A stretch of 64,000 nt of DNA. It comes from Posidonia oceanica (Eukaryota; Streptophyta; Magnoliopsida; Alismatales; Posidoniaceae). The translations under genes and the position numbers were made by a program. The notes beneath the pieces were generated by a model. The model was not told the DNA's origin and searched no databases. It was given only the letters and a program-made list of their open reading frames with translations. This document shows positions 51,095-61,954 of this stretch, piece by piece. The stretch lies in the NCBI GenBank assembly GCA_037176725.1, contig JAZBRS010000075.1:79796001-79860000 (forward strand). Reading direction: 5' to 3'. How positions within the stretch are numbered: position 1 is the stretch's first letter; each line of letters begins with the position of its first letter.

Positions 51095-52153
51095 ACTAAT
51101 AAAGAAGAATGTGTTTTGTCTGTACTTGAAAGGTATCCTATCTATGTTCATTCGTTTCTTCGACTTCTAGCTGCTAGGGAAGTACCCATTGAACTCCCTC
51201 CTGAATCCCGATTGAATGAAAGAGTAGCTTATGAACGCAACGCAAACCTCTCTCTTGTGGTCAAAGAACACTCATCACTTTCTCGTTCTTATGTAAAAAG
51301 TCTAGCATTCGTGGTGTAATCAACTACATTTGGGATTGAATGAAAAATCGGGTTTGGTTTCATTCATGCGCAAGTCTTGGTCTGTCAAAGACTTTAATGA
51401 GCAAGAGAGCTGATGATGGACCGGAATGGATTGATCGATCCACGTAGCTATGCCAAGAAAATGTTTAATCATCAATGATCATCGTCATGATCTAATGTCC
51501 TAATTAGTCATTGTACCGTGTCATCTTGGTCAATGTTTGGGGTCATGTTATAGTAGCAGAAGAACACTAAAAAGGGTCACATTAAGATGGATTATATTGG
51601 TTTTCGAGTAGAGCGAGACAACGAAAGTGAGGAGACTATAAAAAGTTCATTCAAATAGGGACAATGCTTAGTACATGCATGCACCATATAAAGTAAATAA
51701 ATCCTCAGGGAAATGTCAAACAAATGATTTAATAAAAGCTTGTCGGATTTTCGATCAAATCATCTTTCAAGCGTAAAGTTGGAATTGTATTATTGCACGA
51801 TCATTTAATATAATAGTTGAGGTTAAGGACACGATCCATTTCATAAGGTCATAAGCATAAATCTTAAAGTAGTGAAGTGATCATGTGAATCATAAACTTA
51901 TAGATGTGATTTCAAGTCATTGTTTTCATTCATTAGATTCACGCAATTCGTGGGAGATACTGTTTTTGAACCACTCCATGTTTTGCAAAGGTTTTTTTAT
52001 CAATATATCCCTAATAAACCTGACAATATTCCTAATATTCCTCTACTTCTAAGATTTCTCTTAATACCTTCAGTGAATCTAAATTCCTTACTCTTGTACC
52101 CTTACGGTAACTATTTTATCCAACTCTGTTAACAACCATTAACAATAACTTGG
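51095..52153. other. Upstream intergenic, unassigned, with one 67-codon ORF
   Basis: 51116-51319 is open for 67 codons with balanced base composition unlike its AT-rich surroundings. It matches no family I recognise; organelle-derived DNA is possible. The rest is AT-rich with no feature. Confidence 0.35.
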
Positions 52154-55100
52154 TGTTTGTGGGTTCTTTCTTCACTCCAAATGGAATTTCTATTTTCCAA
52201 CAAATCTAAGGGAATTATCATAAAATTTTAATGTTTGAACTTCTCCCGGAGCACTTCTAATGAGGATCCATTAATTACCATAAAAGTACATTATTACCGT
52301 CATCACACACGTATTTTAGAAATAAAAGAGAAAGAAATGATAATATAAAGATTTACCCATTAATAGCAAACGAAAGAAAAGATTAATATGTAATCATAAA
52401 TATAGTATCAAGAATAACATATGTTTTTCATGCATATTAGAATATAATGTCAAAATTAACACAGTTATAGGATCGGTCCTTCGGCCCAGTTCGAGGCCAA
52501 ATGCTATTAATGTTCATGTATGCTCGAATATAGTGTCAAGGCTAACATATTGATATGGGATCGATCAGTCAGCTCGATTCAAGGCAGAGCGATGCAAACA
52601 ACTCCAACACGCTCGAATATAATGTCAATATTATGTTGATGTGAGATTTGTTGGTGATGAGTACATTTTTGTTGCATATTTCATGTCCCATATTTATCTA
52701 TTTTGTATATAAATAATGCTACTTGAGGTATTTTGTGTAAATTTTACAGGAGCCTTAGGACTTGAAAAGAATTGAAAAAAAGAAGAAAGAGAAAAGAATA
52801 AAAGCTAAAAAGGAATTCAAATTCAGTCAAAGATATTTTAAAGTAGAAAAAAAAAATTTGAATAAAAATATCTAGAACTATGTCAAGAAGTTAAATTCAC
52901 ATTTGTCACATATGTCAATACTAGGATAAATATTAGCTAACAAATTGACCAAGTCACATAAAATCTCGGCTGATATTGACGCCTCCCAAGCGCCTGTTTG
53001 CACAATCGGGCCTCCCACGCGCCTGTGGCGGATATTTTTGACCAGTCTTCGGTCTTTACAATATTCAGTTGAAAATATATTGTATTTGAAATTAGAATTC
53101 AAATCTTGTAATCGAATTTGTCTCTGACGTAAAGAAGCTTGTGTAAATCTATAAAAGGACCCATATTGTAGATCAAAGAGATTATCTTCCATCTTCTAGG
53201 CTTAGACTTTTCCTCTCTTGTATTTTGAAAGATCTTCAAGTGTTCCTTTAGTGTAATCTCAGTATTTATCAATAAAAGTTTATTTTTCCTTCAATTATAT
53301 CTTTTATTTCATGTCCTTTAATTGAGCTTTTATTTTCTGTCATCTTCATGAGTAGTTAAATTTCTAGATCTATGGTTGAGATGAAATTCACGTGAATTGG
53401 AATATTATGATTAAGTTTTTTTTTCTCTTGTGCTCTGTTGCTATGATTATGTAAATCGGATGTATATTGCATAGATCACTCATCATTCGATAAACTTTGA
53501 TAGACTAATATTGAATTAATCTTTTTAGCCTATGTTTAGGGAAGAATGAATTGGGGGTTATGTATATAATATTTGATCTATCATAGATCATTTGATTTAT
53601 TTGGCTCTATGTATTTTTATTCCTTACTTGATATTCTATGATGCATTGCATATAGTTTATGCTTGTTAGGGTAAAAATCATTTAATCAAATACTGAGATC
53701 TAAAACAAGAGATAAAGTATATTTAATCATGCATTCTCAACTTCACGTGAATGGATTCGAAACCCTAAGTTTTAATTAATTTGATTGCATCCTGATAGTC
53801 TAGTTTTAGCTTTTAAACATCAACTCTCTCAACACCTTTCAATAATTGATAATTAATCTTTGTTTTTGAAATTCTTTTCTCTATAGGATCGACCCGTACT
53901 TGCCGACGTACTACCTTGTATGCCGTGCACTTACGGTTAATTAAAACGTACACATCAGTCAGTCGGTCTGATTCAAGGCCAAGCAACACATGTATGACAT
54001 GGGATCTGTTGGTTCGCCTAGTCCGAGGCCGAACAACGCAAACCACTCCAACACGCTTGAATATAATGTCGAGGTTATGTTGATTCGGGATTGGTCGGTC
54101 GACTTGGTTCGAGACCAAACAACACAAATCGATCCAACATTTGGACCGAACGAGCATCAAGCCCAAGCTTAGACATGTCGATCGATCAAGGTCCTTCAAT
54201 TCTTCTTTGACATATAAGGTCGAAAAGGTGCATGTAATCATATGTCAAATGCGTGGATTTGTATTATTGAATATAGGGTCGAATAATACATTATGTGGTA
54301 AGAGCAATAAAAAATACATGAATCATATATGACACATATGAGTTTGTATTATTGAATATAATATCAAGTAATACATGATGTAATATCGCATATAAGGGCG
54401 ACAATGAATATATGTAATTTCAATATCATATTAATGGTGATCTATCATATACATACAATTTAGGTGCATGTATTGCTCTATAGTGGAGTGATTTCAAAAA
54501 AAGGTAGAGAAAACCTTACAATATCGGGAGGTGTTCTCCTCCTTACCTTGTCCTTGAATGTGGGTATGGATGCAAGCACACGGCCGAACAGGGTGGAATT
54601 CTCTATCTCAATCACTGGTGTTGAGGTCTCAGTCTCAGCCTCTGTATCTCTCCATCGATCTCTATCTCGTATCGATCTGGGGATGTATATGCGGTATGTT
54701 GTTGTCTCGATCTATCTGTATCCTCTGTCTCAGGAACTCTATCTCCTCGGTCTTGGGGATCTAAGTATATACAAGACAGGTTCTCTCTGTCTATATCCTC
54801 TGTCTTGAGATATAACTCGGATCGATAGATGTCTTGTATCGAATTGTGTCTCTGTATTCTCTCTTTGGATCTGATCCCTTTCTATCTATCTCCTCTATCT
54901 TGGGATTGATCTGTTTTTGGATCATTTTCGACAAAGGAAGGGGACCTGTATTTATAGGAAGGTCGTTTGTCTAAAATCAAATATGAATATTTTTAAATTC
55001 AAGTTCAAAATATCCAAGAACGGTAAATCTTGGTAATATTTTCTGCTTTTCAAAATAGTTTCACTCTATACGATGGAATTTGTTGAGGCACTTGCTATCC

Positions 55101-55338
55101 TATTAGTAGCTCGATGAGTCAGTGCAACATGTCTCGGCAATATTTTCTGCCTTTAAAATAATTCTATTCTATGCATACTTTGGAATTTGTTAGCGCACTA
55201 GCTATCCTATTCGTGGATTGGCGTGTTGGCCTCAATTTGGATCTTCATGAAGGTGTGTCATGTGTGTATTGAATGTAATTTTAATGGGCCTCAATTCTTC
55301 ATGTGTCTGTATTAGGCTCAAAATTTTTGATGTCAACA
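52154..55338 (-). repeat. Ty3/gypsy-like LTR (3' LTR on minus strand), with nested solo LTR
   Basis: On the minus strand the LTR starts TGTTGACATC at 55338, directly after a GGGGGA polypurine tract, and ends CCACAAACA at 52154. The terminal ~290 bp (52154-52445) are repeated at 61670-61955. It contains (AT)(C)TCTATCTC-rich sequence (54580-54910) and a degenerate internal tandem array (GAATATAATGTCR units). A 1303-bp solo LTR sits at 52655-53957; net LTR length would be ~1.9 kb. Confidence 0.7.
52655..53957 (-). mobile_element. Solo LTR, Ty3/gypsy Tat-like
   Basis: Complement starts TGATGTGTACGTTTTAATTA, followed by GTGCACGGCAT and GTACGGGTCGATCC, a text typical of plant Tat-type LTRs. It ends ATGTACTCATCA. 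The ends form a short inverted repeat. The interrupted host sequence continues on both sides. Five-bp flanks GTTGG/GTCAG differ at two positions, so it is old. Confidence 0.72.
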
Positions 55339-55484
55339 ACATCCCCCATTGGAGGGAAGTTTGAAGATTTTCTGAAAGCTTTCCTCTAGTGTCATTGGTG
55401 TAGCTCTCTCAGTAACGGATCAACATTGGCCTATACTCCATAGATGCTGGAGGGGCACCCAAGCCATCGTTGGGAATGTATGGT

Positions 55485-55650
55485 ACCCATCGACTATGGA
55501 GGTTGAAGTTGGGGAGTTCAGGGATCTCATAGCTTGGTCCGAACTAGATTCAACTATAAAGGTTGAAATCGGGGAGCTCAAGGATCGCATTGCTCAATTT
55601 GAATATTGTTCAACTATGGTGGTTGAACTTGGGATAAGGGAGGATATCAG
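55485..55650 (+). repeat. 60-bp tandem repeat, ~2.7 units, open in one frame
   Basis: Successive 20-residue units STMEVEVGEFRDLIAWSELD, STIKVEIGELKDRIAQFEYC and STMVVELG... remain open in a single plus frame and differ mostly by substitutions. Heptad-like. No start-to-stop gene around it. Confidence 0.65.
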
Positions 55651-56019
55651 CTTAGTCGCTAGAGTGCAATGGATTAGGGTGTGACTCTGGCGTTTGTTGC
55701 AGGCTTGTTTCACACTTTTTGTATTTGGTTACTCGATCAGCCAGTAGAAACCCTATGAACGTTTTATGGACGAGCAACTGCGCACCGGGATGATTGTCGT
55801 ACACCCTCTTGAGAGACCGAACGCCTGTATAAGAGACTATCTCAGAGGCAATACTGGGTACTCGCTCAATCGGCTCAGTTGGGAGTCCCACTGATCAAGT
55901 ACTATAACATCTGTGACCTTAGGGTTGTGCAACTCTTGTGCATTTTGCTTACGCATCCAAGTCATGCGTTTGGTTGGCGTGTTTTAGTTGTGTACGTTGC
56001 CCACATCTTGCTTGTGATT

Positions 56020-56100
56020 GCTTAGTCATTCAATAATTACTTGCTTGTGGTCGTTCGATCGTTCAGCAATTACTTGCTAGTGGTCACTCAGTCGTTCGAC
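56020..56100. repeat. Short tandem repeat, ~37-bp period
   Basis: Two to three units of AATTACTTGCTTGTGGTCGT followed by TCGATCGTTC-like text. Part of the repeat-rich upstream region. Confidence 0.6.
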
Positions 56101-57862
56101 ATATAGCTTGAGGAGGATTTGTCGGGTGATTAACATCTTATTTGGTATCTTTTTGGATATGTGATTGATTGAGGAAGGTGATAATCTTGATTAAGTGAGA
56201 CCTTATGATCATTTTTGGGACTTATAGGATTTATATAAAGGAGGTAGCAACCGTTCTTTATAAGAAAAGATGAAATAAGAGGTTAGAAGTATGAGAATAT
56301 TGAGAGAGTGTTCCCAAGAGAGGGAGAGGGGTGTCTCTTGTTGTGCATGTGTGTGGATGAGGAGGAGGAGTAGATTCTCTGGCGTTCCTTGAGCTTCGAA
56401 GGTGGTGTTGTAGCCAACAAAACATAGGTGAGTGGGGTTGAGGCTTGTAGGTTGACTTCCTCCTTATTTTTATGCATGCATGTTGATTCCTTGGGTTTTG
56501 CTTGAGGTTTGGATTTGATTGGAAGAGAGGGAGGCCATGATTGGAGCTCCAGTGAGCTTGCACAGCCAGTTTGTACTTTGGACTCAAGGTTCACACCCTG
56601 TAGAGAACTTCAATTTTAGCCGACTTGGATCTTTCTATTTACATGTCTGAGGTGAAGTGATTGCCTAATTGTGATTGGGATTTTTGCTGGTTTGGATTAT
56701 AGCTTTGCATATGAAAGAAACCCCATTAGGATGTAGATAAGTTGCTACAACTCAGATTTTCAAAGTAACCTCCATGCTTTGTTTTGGTCATAACCTGAGC
56801 ATTGTATGTTAGATTTTATTGTTTCTAGACGTGTTAGAAAGAAAACTTCAAGATCTTTAAATTGATATATTGTTCAAAATTTTCTACATTGTCTTCAGTT
56901 GTGTACGACTTAATCTTTCTTACAGATTTTCTCTACAGTTCTGTTTACAGTTTGACCAAGCTTGCTCTTTTTACTTATATCCTGAGTGTTAGTGTCCAAA
57001 ACTGTATGAGATTTATTCTATTAAATAATGGACTCAATAAACTTCAAGTTGGTGTATGATATCAATACTTTTGGTTGAATTTGGTATTTATGTTGTATGA
57101 CTTTCTTGAGGATACATTTGCTGTAGGTTCGGAGAGACTTTTCTTCCTTGTCACCACTCTATCATGAATTCTAAAGGTTGAATTATTATGATTTTGGTCT
57201 TTTTGTAAAGTAGAGTTCCAGATCTTCAAAATAGTATATAATATAGATCAATTTAGTTGAGAATGATACTCTGAAAGTATAATATTCAATAACAGTTTCC
57301 TTGGGTATTCAGTTTTTAGATTTCAACTTGGGTAGTTATACTTCTTCTTTTGGTCATATCTTAAGCATTGAATGTTAGACTTCAGTGAAATTAAATGTGT
57401 TAGAAAAATACTTTCGAGATCTTTAATTTGATATATAGTATAAGATTTTTCTGGATGCGTTTGATAGCCTGAATATTTGAATAATTATAATAGATTTCTA
57501 TTGTATTCCTATTTTTCAAAACGACCTTACTACATTATTTTAATCAAAACTTGAACTCTAGTTATCGAATTCATGTGAAATTTGTTTCATTGTAACTTAG
57601 ACTTCCAAACCTTCAATTCGATATATAACATCATGTATTTCTAGATTAGTTTGTTGCTGGAAAGAGTGGTTTTAGTAGTAGATGTCTGTTTGGCCCGTAC
57701 GGTTTGGTCTTTAATAGTAGAAAGTTGTGGCATGTTGTGTTGGTTTGTGTTTTGATTGTATTTGAAAAGTTTAATTGTTTTCCTCGAAATAGATTTGAGA
57801 AATGGTAAAAGAGATTTATAAGATTTACTCGATGGTTCTGTGTTGGTTTTTTGTTTATAGAG
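56101..57862. other. Repeat-type non-coding sequence
   Basis: Two related blocks (~56775-56880 and ~57350-57430) share TTTTGGTCATA, GAGCATTG/AAGCATTG, GTTAGA and AGATCTTTAA. T/G-rich text similar in style to gypsy LTRs. No ORF of interest. Confidence 0.4.
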
Positions 57863-58120
57863 ACCAATAGGTTAAAGGGTTGTGTCGGCAGATCCAGGGA
57901 GTTTGATACCTATGGATAGTTGAGAACAAGGCCTAGGCTAAGGTTCGGGAACCAATAAGTCGAAGGATTATGTTAACAAAACTTAGAGGTAGGATGATAC
58001 TCCTAGGTGGTTGAGCACAAGGCCTAGGTTGAGGTTCAGGAACCAAAATATTGTATGGATTGTGTTAACGGATCTAGGAGGTACGATACCTCTGGGTAGT
58101 CGATCATGAGACCAAAGGAG
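57863..58120. repeat. Tandem repeat, 88-91 bp period, ~2.9 copies
   Basis: Units start ACCAATAGG (57863), ACCAATAAG (57951) and ACCAAAATA (58042). They share GATACC/GATACT, CAAGGCCTAGG and GGTTCRGGAACC. Confidence 0.75.
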
Positions 58121-59417
58121 GAGGTTTGAGTGTTAGGTGCTGGTAAGGTCAGGAAGTATGAGACTCTGGTTGGCCTAGTCATTGAGGCTCTGAACGCCGA
58201 GAGGGTGGATCCTGTGAGTGTTGGCCAGAGCGTGATATACACGTGTCTCGTTTCTATTGACGTCGTATAGTGGATAGATGTAAGAGTTCTTCAGAGAGAA
58301 GGGACTCAGGACGGGGGAGTTCCTTCACAGGGTTGTTTGTCTGTGGTAATGCAATGCGCTTCGGTAACTGCTTGTGGGCCAATGTTAGTTGCTTGGCACC
58401 AGACAATGTGACACATTGTGTTTGGTTTTGTGGTTGTCAGGGTGTTCTGTGTTCGATAGAGTATTCAGGCACTGTTGATTGTCTAAACCGCGTATTGAGT
58501 ATGTAAGTTCAAACCACGCATTTTTGAGTTGCTTGAAGAGAGTTGAGTACTCAGTGCAGTGTTGTGATTTCAGCAAATTTGATATAGATTTTTGGATGCA
58601 TGCTTTTATTATGAGATGCATCATGCTTTCTGTCGTTTGGTCATTATGACTTCGATATTTGAGAAACGCAGTGTACCTAATTTTGGTAGATAGAGTAGAA
58701 TGACTTTGGATGCATGTTTTAGTGTTTTACATACATGCTTTTGGTTTGGTTTTTATTTACTATATTTTGTTGCTTGAGTGGGCTTTAGGGTGGACTGTAG
58801 ATAGAGGATATATAGTACGTCTAGCGTGTTGGACTCGCGCATTTGTGGTGCGCATTTAGCATGTGCATTTTGACTTGTTTATGGTTTGAGATTTTAGTGG
58901 ATTTAACTTGGGTCTTCTAATGCATGCCAATATTACTAGAATGTATCGAGATTTCAGTAGTTTTGTGCTTGTTGCATCAATATATGTGATGCATGGTTTT
59001 GGATGTTTTTTTCCTGAAAACATGGTTTTGGGTGTTGTTGAACACCTGCTTAGAGATTTTCAATTGGTTTTCCGTTTCAGATTTTATTCTAATGGATTTT
59101 GCGGGTTTCACGTGTTGAGGTGGCGTGTTTTGCCTGCACGTTTTGTACATTTTCTAGTGGTTTTGCAGAAATAAATTCTACCTTGAATTGTTTTTGGTTT
59201 TGTATTTTTAGTAGGTGTGTATTGGATGACATTTTTAGTGATCACTCACATGAGATTGATTTGTGTTTTGCAGGTGTATATTAGAAGTTAGATATTTTGC
59301 TATTGCATATAGAGAAGAGTTACTCAGTTATATATCGAAGGTCATAAGTAGATGCTTGTTTAAGAGTTATTGTTGATGTTTTAATATTATTGAATTTAAA
59401 TTTGGATTCTGTAATTG
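58121..59417. other. Non-coding, LTR-like sequence
   Basis: T/G-rich with many GATGCATG/CATGC motifs. 59240-59295 resembles 690-750 at the other end of the window. Possibly LTR sequence inserted in the gypsy-like element. No gene. Confidence 0.35.
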
Positions 59418-59662
59418 CTCACTCGGTCGGCTAGTGCTAGTGGGCAATCTTGCCACAACAACATGTTCGCTTGGTCGGCTAATGCTGGATGTAGGCAGTC
59501 TCATGGTAGCAACCTATTAGCTCAGTTGACTAGGCATTCTCGCTACAGCAACCTGTTCACTCGGTCGGCTGGTGTTGGATGTAGGCAGTCTCGCCATAGC
59601 AACCTGCTCAATCGGTCGGTTAGTGTTGGACGTAGGCAGTCCAGCTCGCTGTAGCAACCTTC
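59418..59662. repeat. Degenerate tandem repeat, ~48-60 bp units
   Basis: Four to five units contain CTCGGTCGGCTRGTGYTGG, then GTAGGCAGTC and AGCAACCT. Copies start near 59420, 59467, 59557 and 59608. Confidence 0.75.
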
Positions 59663-60490
59663 GGCTGGTGCTGGTCTGAGCGATCGGAGAGCATATTAGA
59701 TCGCTACCAGTGGTCGTTGGGGGGGCTCGGCCTGGAAGGCATTTTTGTCTTGGCGGATCGCCACTAGTCTGTCCGTCGAGTTGTCTGAGAAGGTTAATCG
59801 GTCAAGCAGGAAAATCTCATGTACGCCCATGGCTATTTGCATGAACTCCTTAATGTTTTCCAACAAGCATGTTAATCCCAATGACATATATTGAAGGAAC
59901 AAACTGTGTGTGGGAATTTTACATCCACCTTGTGTCGTCGACATCAGGCATTGATAAAGATTTGACTCCTCAATAACAACAACTTTTTTTTTTTTTACAC
60001 AAACCACTTACACGACAAATTTTGTGGGGCTTGGCCTCAGTGATCATCATCGGCCTTTACACGATAATAGAGGGGTCTCAATTGTCTTTGGGAATAGATG
60101 GTACCCAAGATGATTATCATTGGCTGAGGGATCAATTGCAAGCCTCAGCAATAAGCTAGAAGGGATACCTCTAATGTACTGATTGTCATTAGCTTGTATG
60201 GGTGGTACACATGGTGTTCACTTAAAAGTATTAACCATGTCAGTTTTTTTATCAACTAAGCCATCCCTTTCGGGTTTTACAACTTAGACAAACCCCACTT
60301 GCTTTTTCCTATGACTTTTACGCAGAAGGGTGACCATTTTTGCTTATGCGCCATAGTAGCTTATTCTTACTCTTTTATCCTCAACGCCCTTTTGGGTTTT
60401 TACTTTTTACTGAGTTCAACGAGTCTCTTTTTATTGTATTTTTTTTCTCTTTTTTTCTCCATACACGTAGTAAAGTTGAAGGAATTTACC
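59663..60490. other. Non-coding interior of gypsy-like element
   Basis: No motif recognised. A poly-T run is present at 59987-59996. Confidence 0.4.
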
Positions 60491-60519
60491 ATTAATGGGT
60501 GGTAGCGGTCGTAGCCCTA

Positions 60520-60960
60520 GTTGTCAATTGGCCTATTGTCGATCGACCTTTTGGACTTGGTTGTCAACGGGCCTATTGTCAATCGATCGGTTGTTGATGG
60601 GATTGTTGTCAATCAGCCCGTTGTCCGCTCCAGTTGTTAGCCTTGGCTGTAGATTAATGGATTGTCCCTTGGCCTTTTGTCGATCGGTGGTCTGTCCATT
60701 TGCCTTTTGTCGATTGGCTTGACGGTCGATTGGACGGACGGGAGGACAGTTGTTAATCAGTCGGACGGATGGTTGTCATTGATCTATTGTCCACGATCGG
60801 TGTCATCGTTCGACTTGTCATCGATCGGTCTGTAAGGGATCAATCTAATGTCAATCGGTCTGTTAGCGATCAATTTGTCTTTGATCGGTTTGTTAGTGAT
60901 CGGCCTATCAACGATTGGTCTGTCATTGATCTGTTTGTCATCGATCAGTTTGTAGATGGA
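60520..60960. repeat. GATCGGTC-type minisatellite
   Basis: Dense degenerate repetition of the ~21-bp theme GATCGGTCTGTYAKYGATC. Translates in one plus frame as repeats of DRSV(R/S)DQ. Most regular at 60780-60955. Confidence 0.75.
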
Positions 60961-61309
60961 CTTGGTCGACTTTTTATGAGGCTTTGGTGGTGCTCGTTCG
61001 ACCGATGTCATGTAGAGGACTTGATCGGCCATGCTGTTATTGAGCCCTAATCGCCTTGTCGTTATGGAGAGACAGTTGGCCCTATTGTTGGAGAGTCCCA
61101 GTCGCCTTGTTCTTGGGATTATCACACTTCTTTGGAGTTGGCTCACCCTTGCTTGCCCGCTGCCATGCCTTAGTATCGGCCTTATTGAGGAAGACACGAT
61201 AGTACCCTACTAGCAGTGCGTTTCACGTCCTTGACATCTTTACTGGACGCACCTTTGTTTGGGCTCTTTTGTTGTGGAAGGCTTGTCCTTTTTGCTACCA
61301 GAGATGGTA

Positions 61310-61519
61310 TCACATTGGCAAAAATAGTAGTGGTTCACCTTCTTGTGGTACTTTATTCTTCAAGACCCTCGTAATGGGCACAACATCTTGAAGGAGCGCT
61401 TCGGGAATGGAGACATCCTCGATAAGGGGGACTCCTTCCCTTAGGGTTGCGTCGAGCAGCCTTAGCAAGTCTCCCAATGGAAGTTGTACTTTCGACGAGC
61501 ATTCATATTTTTTATACAA
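61310..61519 (-). other. Unassigned open frame near the gypsy-like PBS
   Basis: 69 codons beginning MYKKYECSSKVQLPLGDLLR and continuing as sequence of protein-like composition. It lies ~150 bp inside the PBS, where leader or gag would be expected. I recognise no domain. Could be a remnant gag N-terminus. Confidence 0.3.
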
Positions 61520-61669
61520 CCAAAGAAGGCTTGATGGAGCATTTCCTCGACGTTGTCTTTTCTAGCTCGACAAGCATGGGCTGAGGAGGTACCTTGGTTG
61601 TCATAGGCACCTTCTGGTTTACGTGTGTCGACCATTCAAGGACAAGAAGTCCCACCAAGCGTGCCAATT

Positions 61670-61954
61670 TGTTTATGGGTTCTTTTATTCACCTCACGTG
61701 GAATTTGTATTTTCCAACAAATCTAGGGGTATTATCATAAAATTTTAATGTTTGGACTTCTCTTGGACCACTTCTAATAAGAGTTCACTAATTATTATGA
61801 AAGAATCTAGTTGCAGTCATCATACACTTATTTCAGAAATAAAAGAGTAAGAAATTATAATATAAATATTTACACATTAATGGTGAACGAAAGAAAAGAT
61901 TCATATGTAATCATGAATATAATGTCAAAATTAACATAAATTTTCCATGCATAT
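61670..61954 (-). repeat. Second copy of gypsy-like LTR end (5' LTR, cut short)
   Basis: Nearly the same as 52154-52445 (ATTTTCCAACAAATCTAGG, TAATGTTTGGACTTCTC, GAACGAAAGAAAAGATTCAT). Next to it, on the element's internal side, lies the PBS. It is interrupted at 61955 by another LTR. Confidence 0.75.

Larger units (their letters stand above)
55339..61669 (-). mobile_element. Internal region of Ty3/gypsy-like element, no recognisable pol
   Basis: Bounded by the polypurine tract (55339-55347) and, at 61650-61669, a PBS whose complement reads AATTGGCACGCTTGGTGGGA, the form seen in Tat-type elements. The 6.3 kb between hold tandem repeats and one short open minus frame near the PBS, but no protease, RT, RNase H or integrase motif I can find. 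Either a LARD-like derivative or heavily overwritten by later insertions. Confidence 0.55.

Noticed and set aside
53813..54241. 142-codon minus ORF as a possible gene
   Set aside because: It crosses the border between the nested solo LTR and the older LTR and has no recognisable domain.
59418..59662. Regular repeats considered as a CRISPR-like array
   Set aside because: Units are degenerate and directly adjacent without unique spacers, in plant nuclear DNA.
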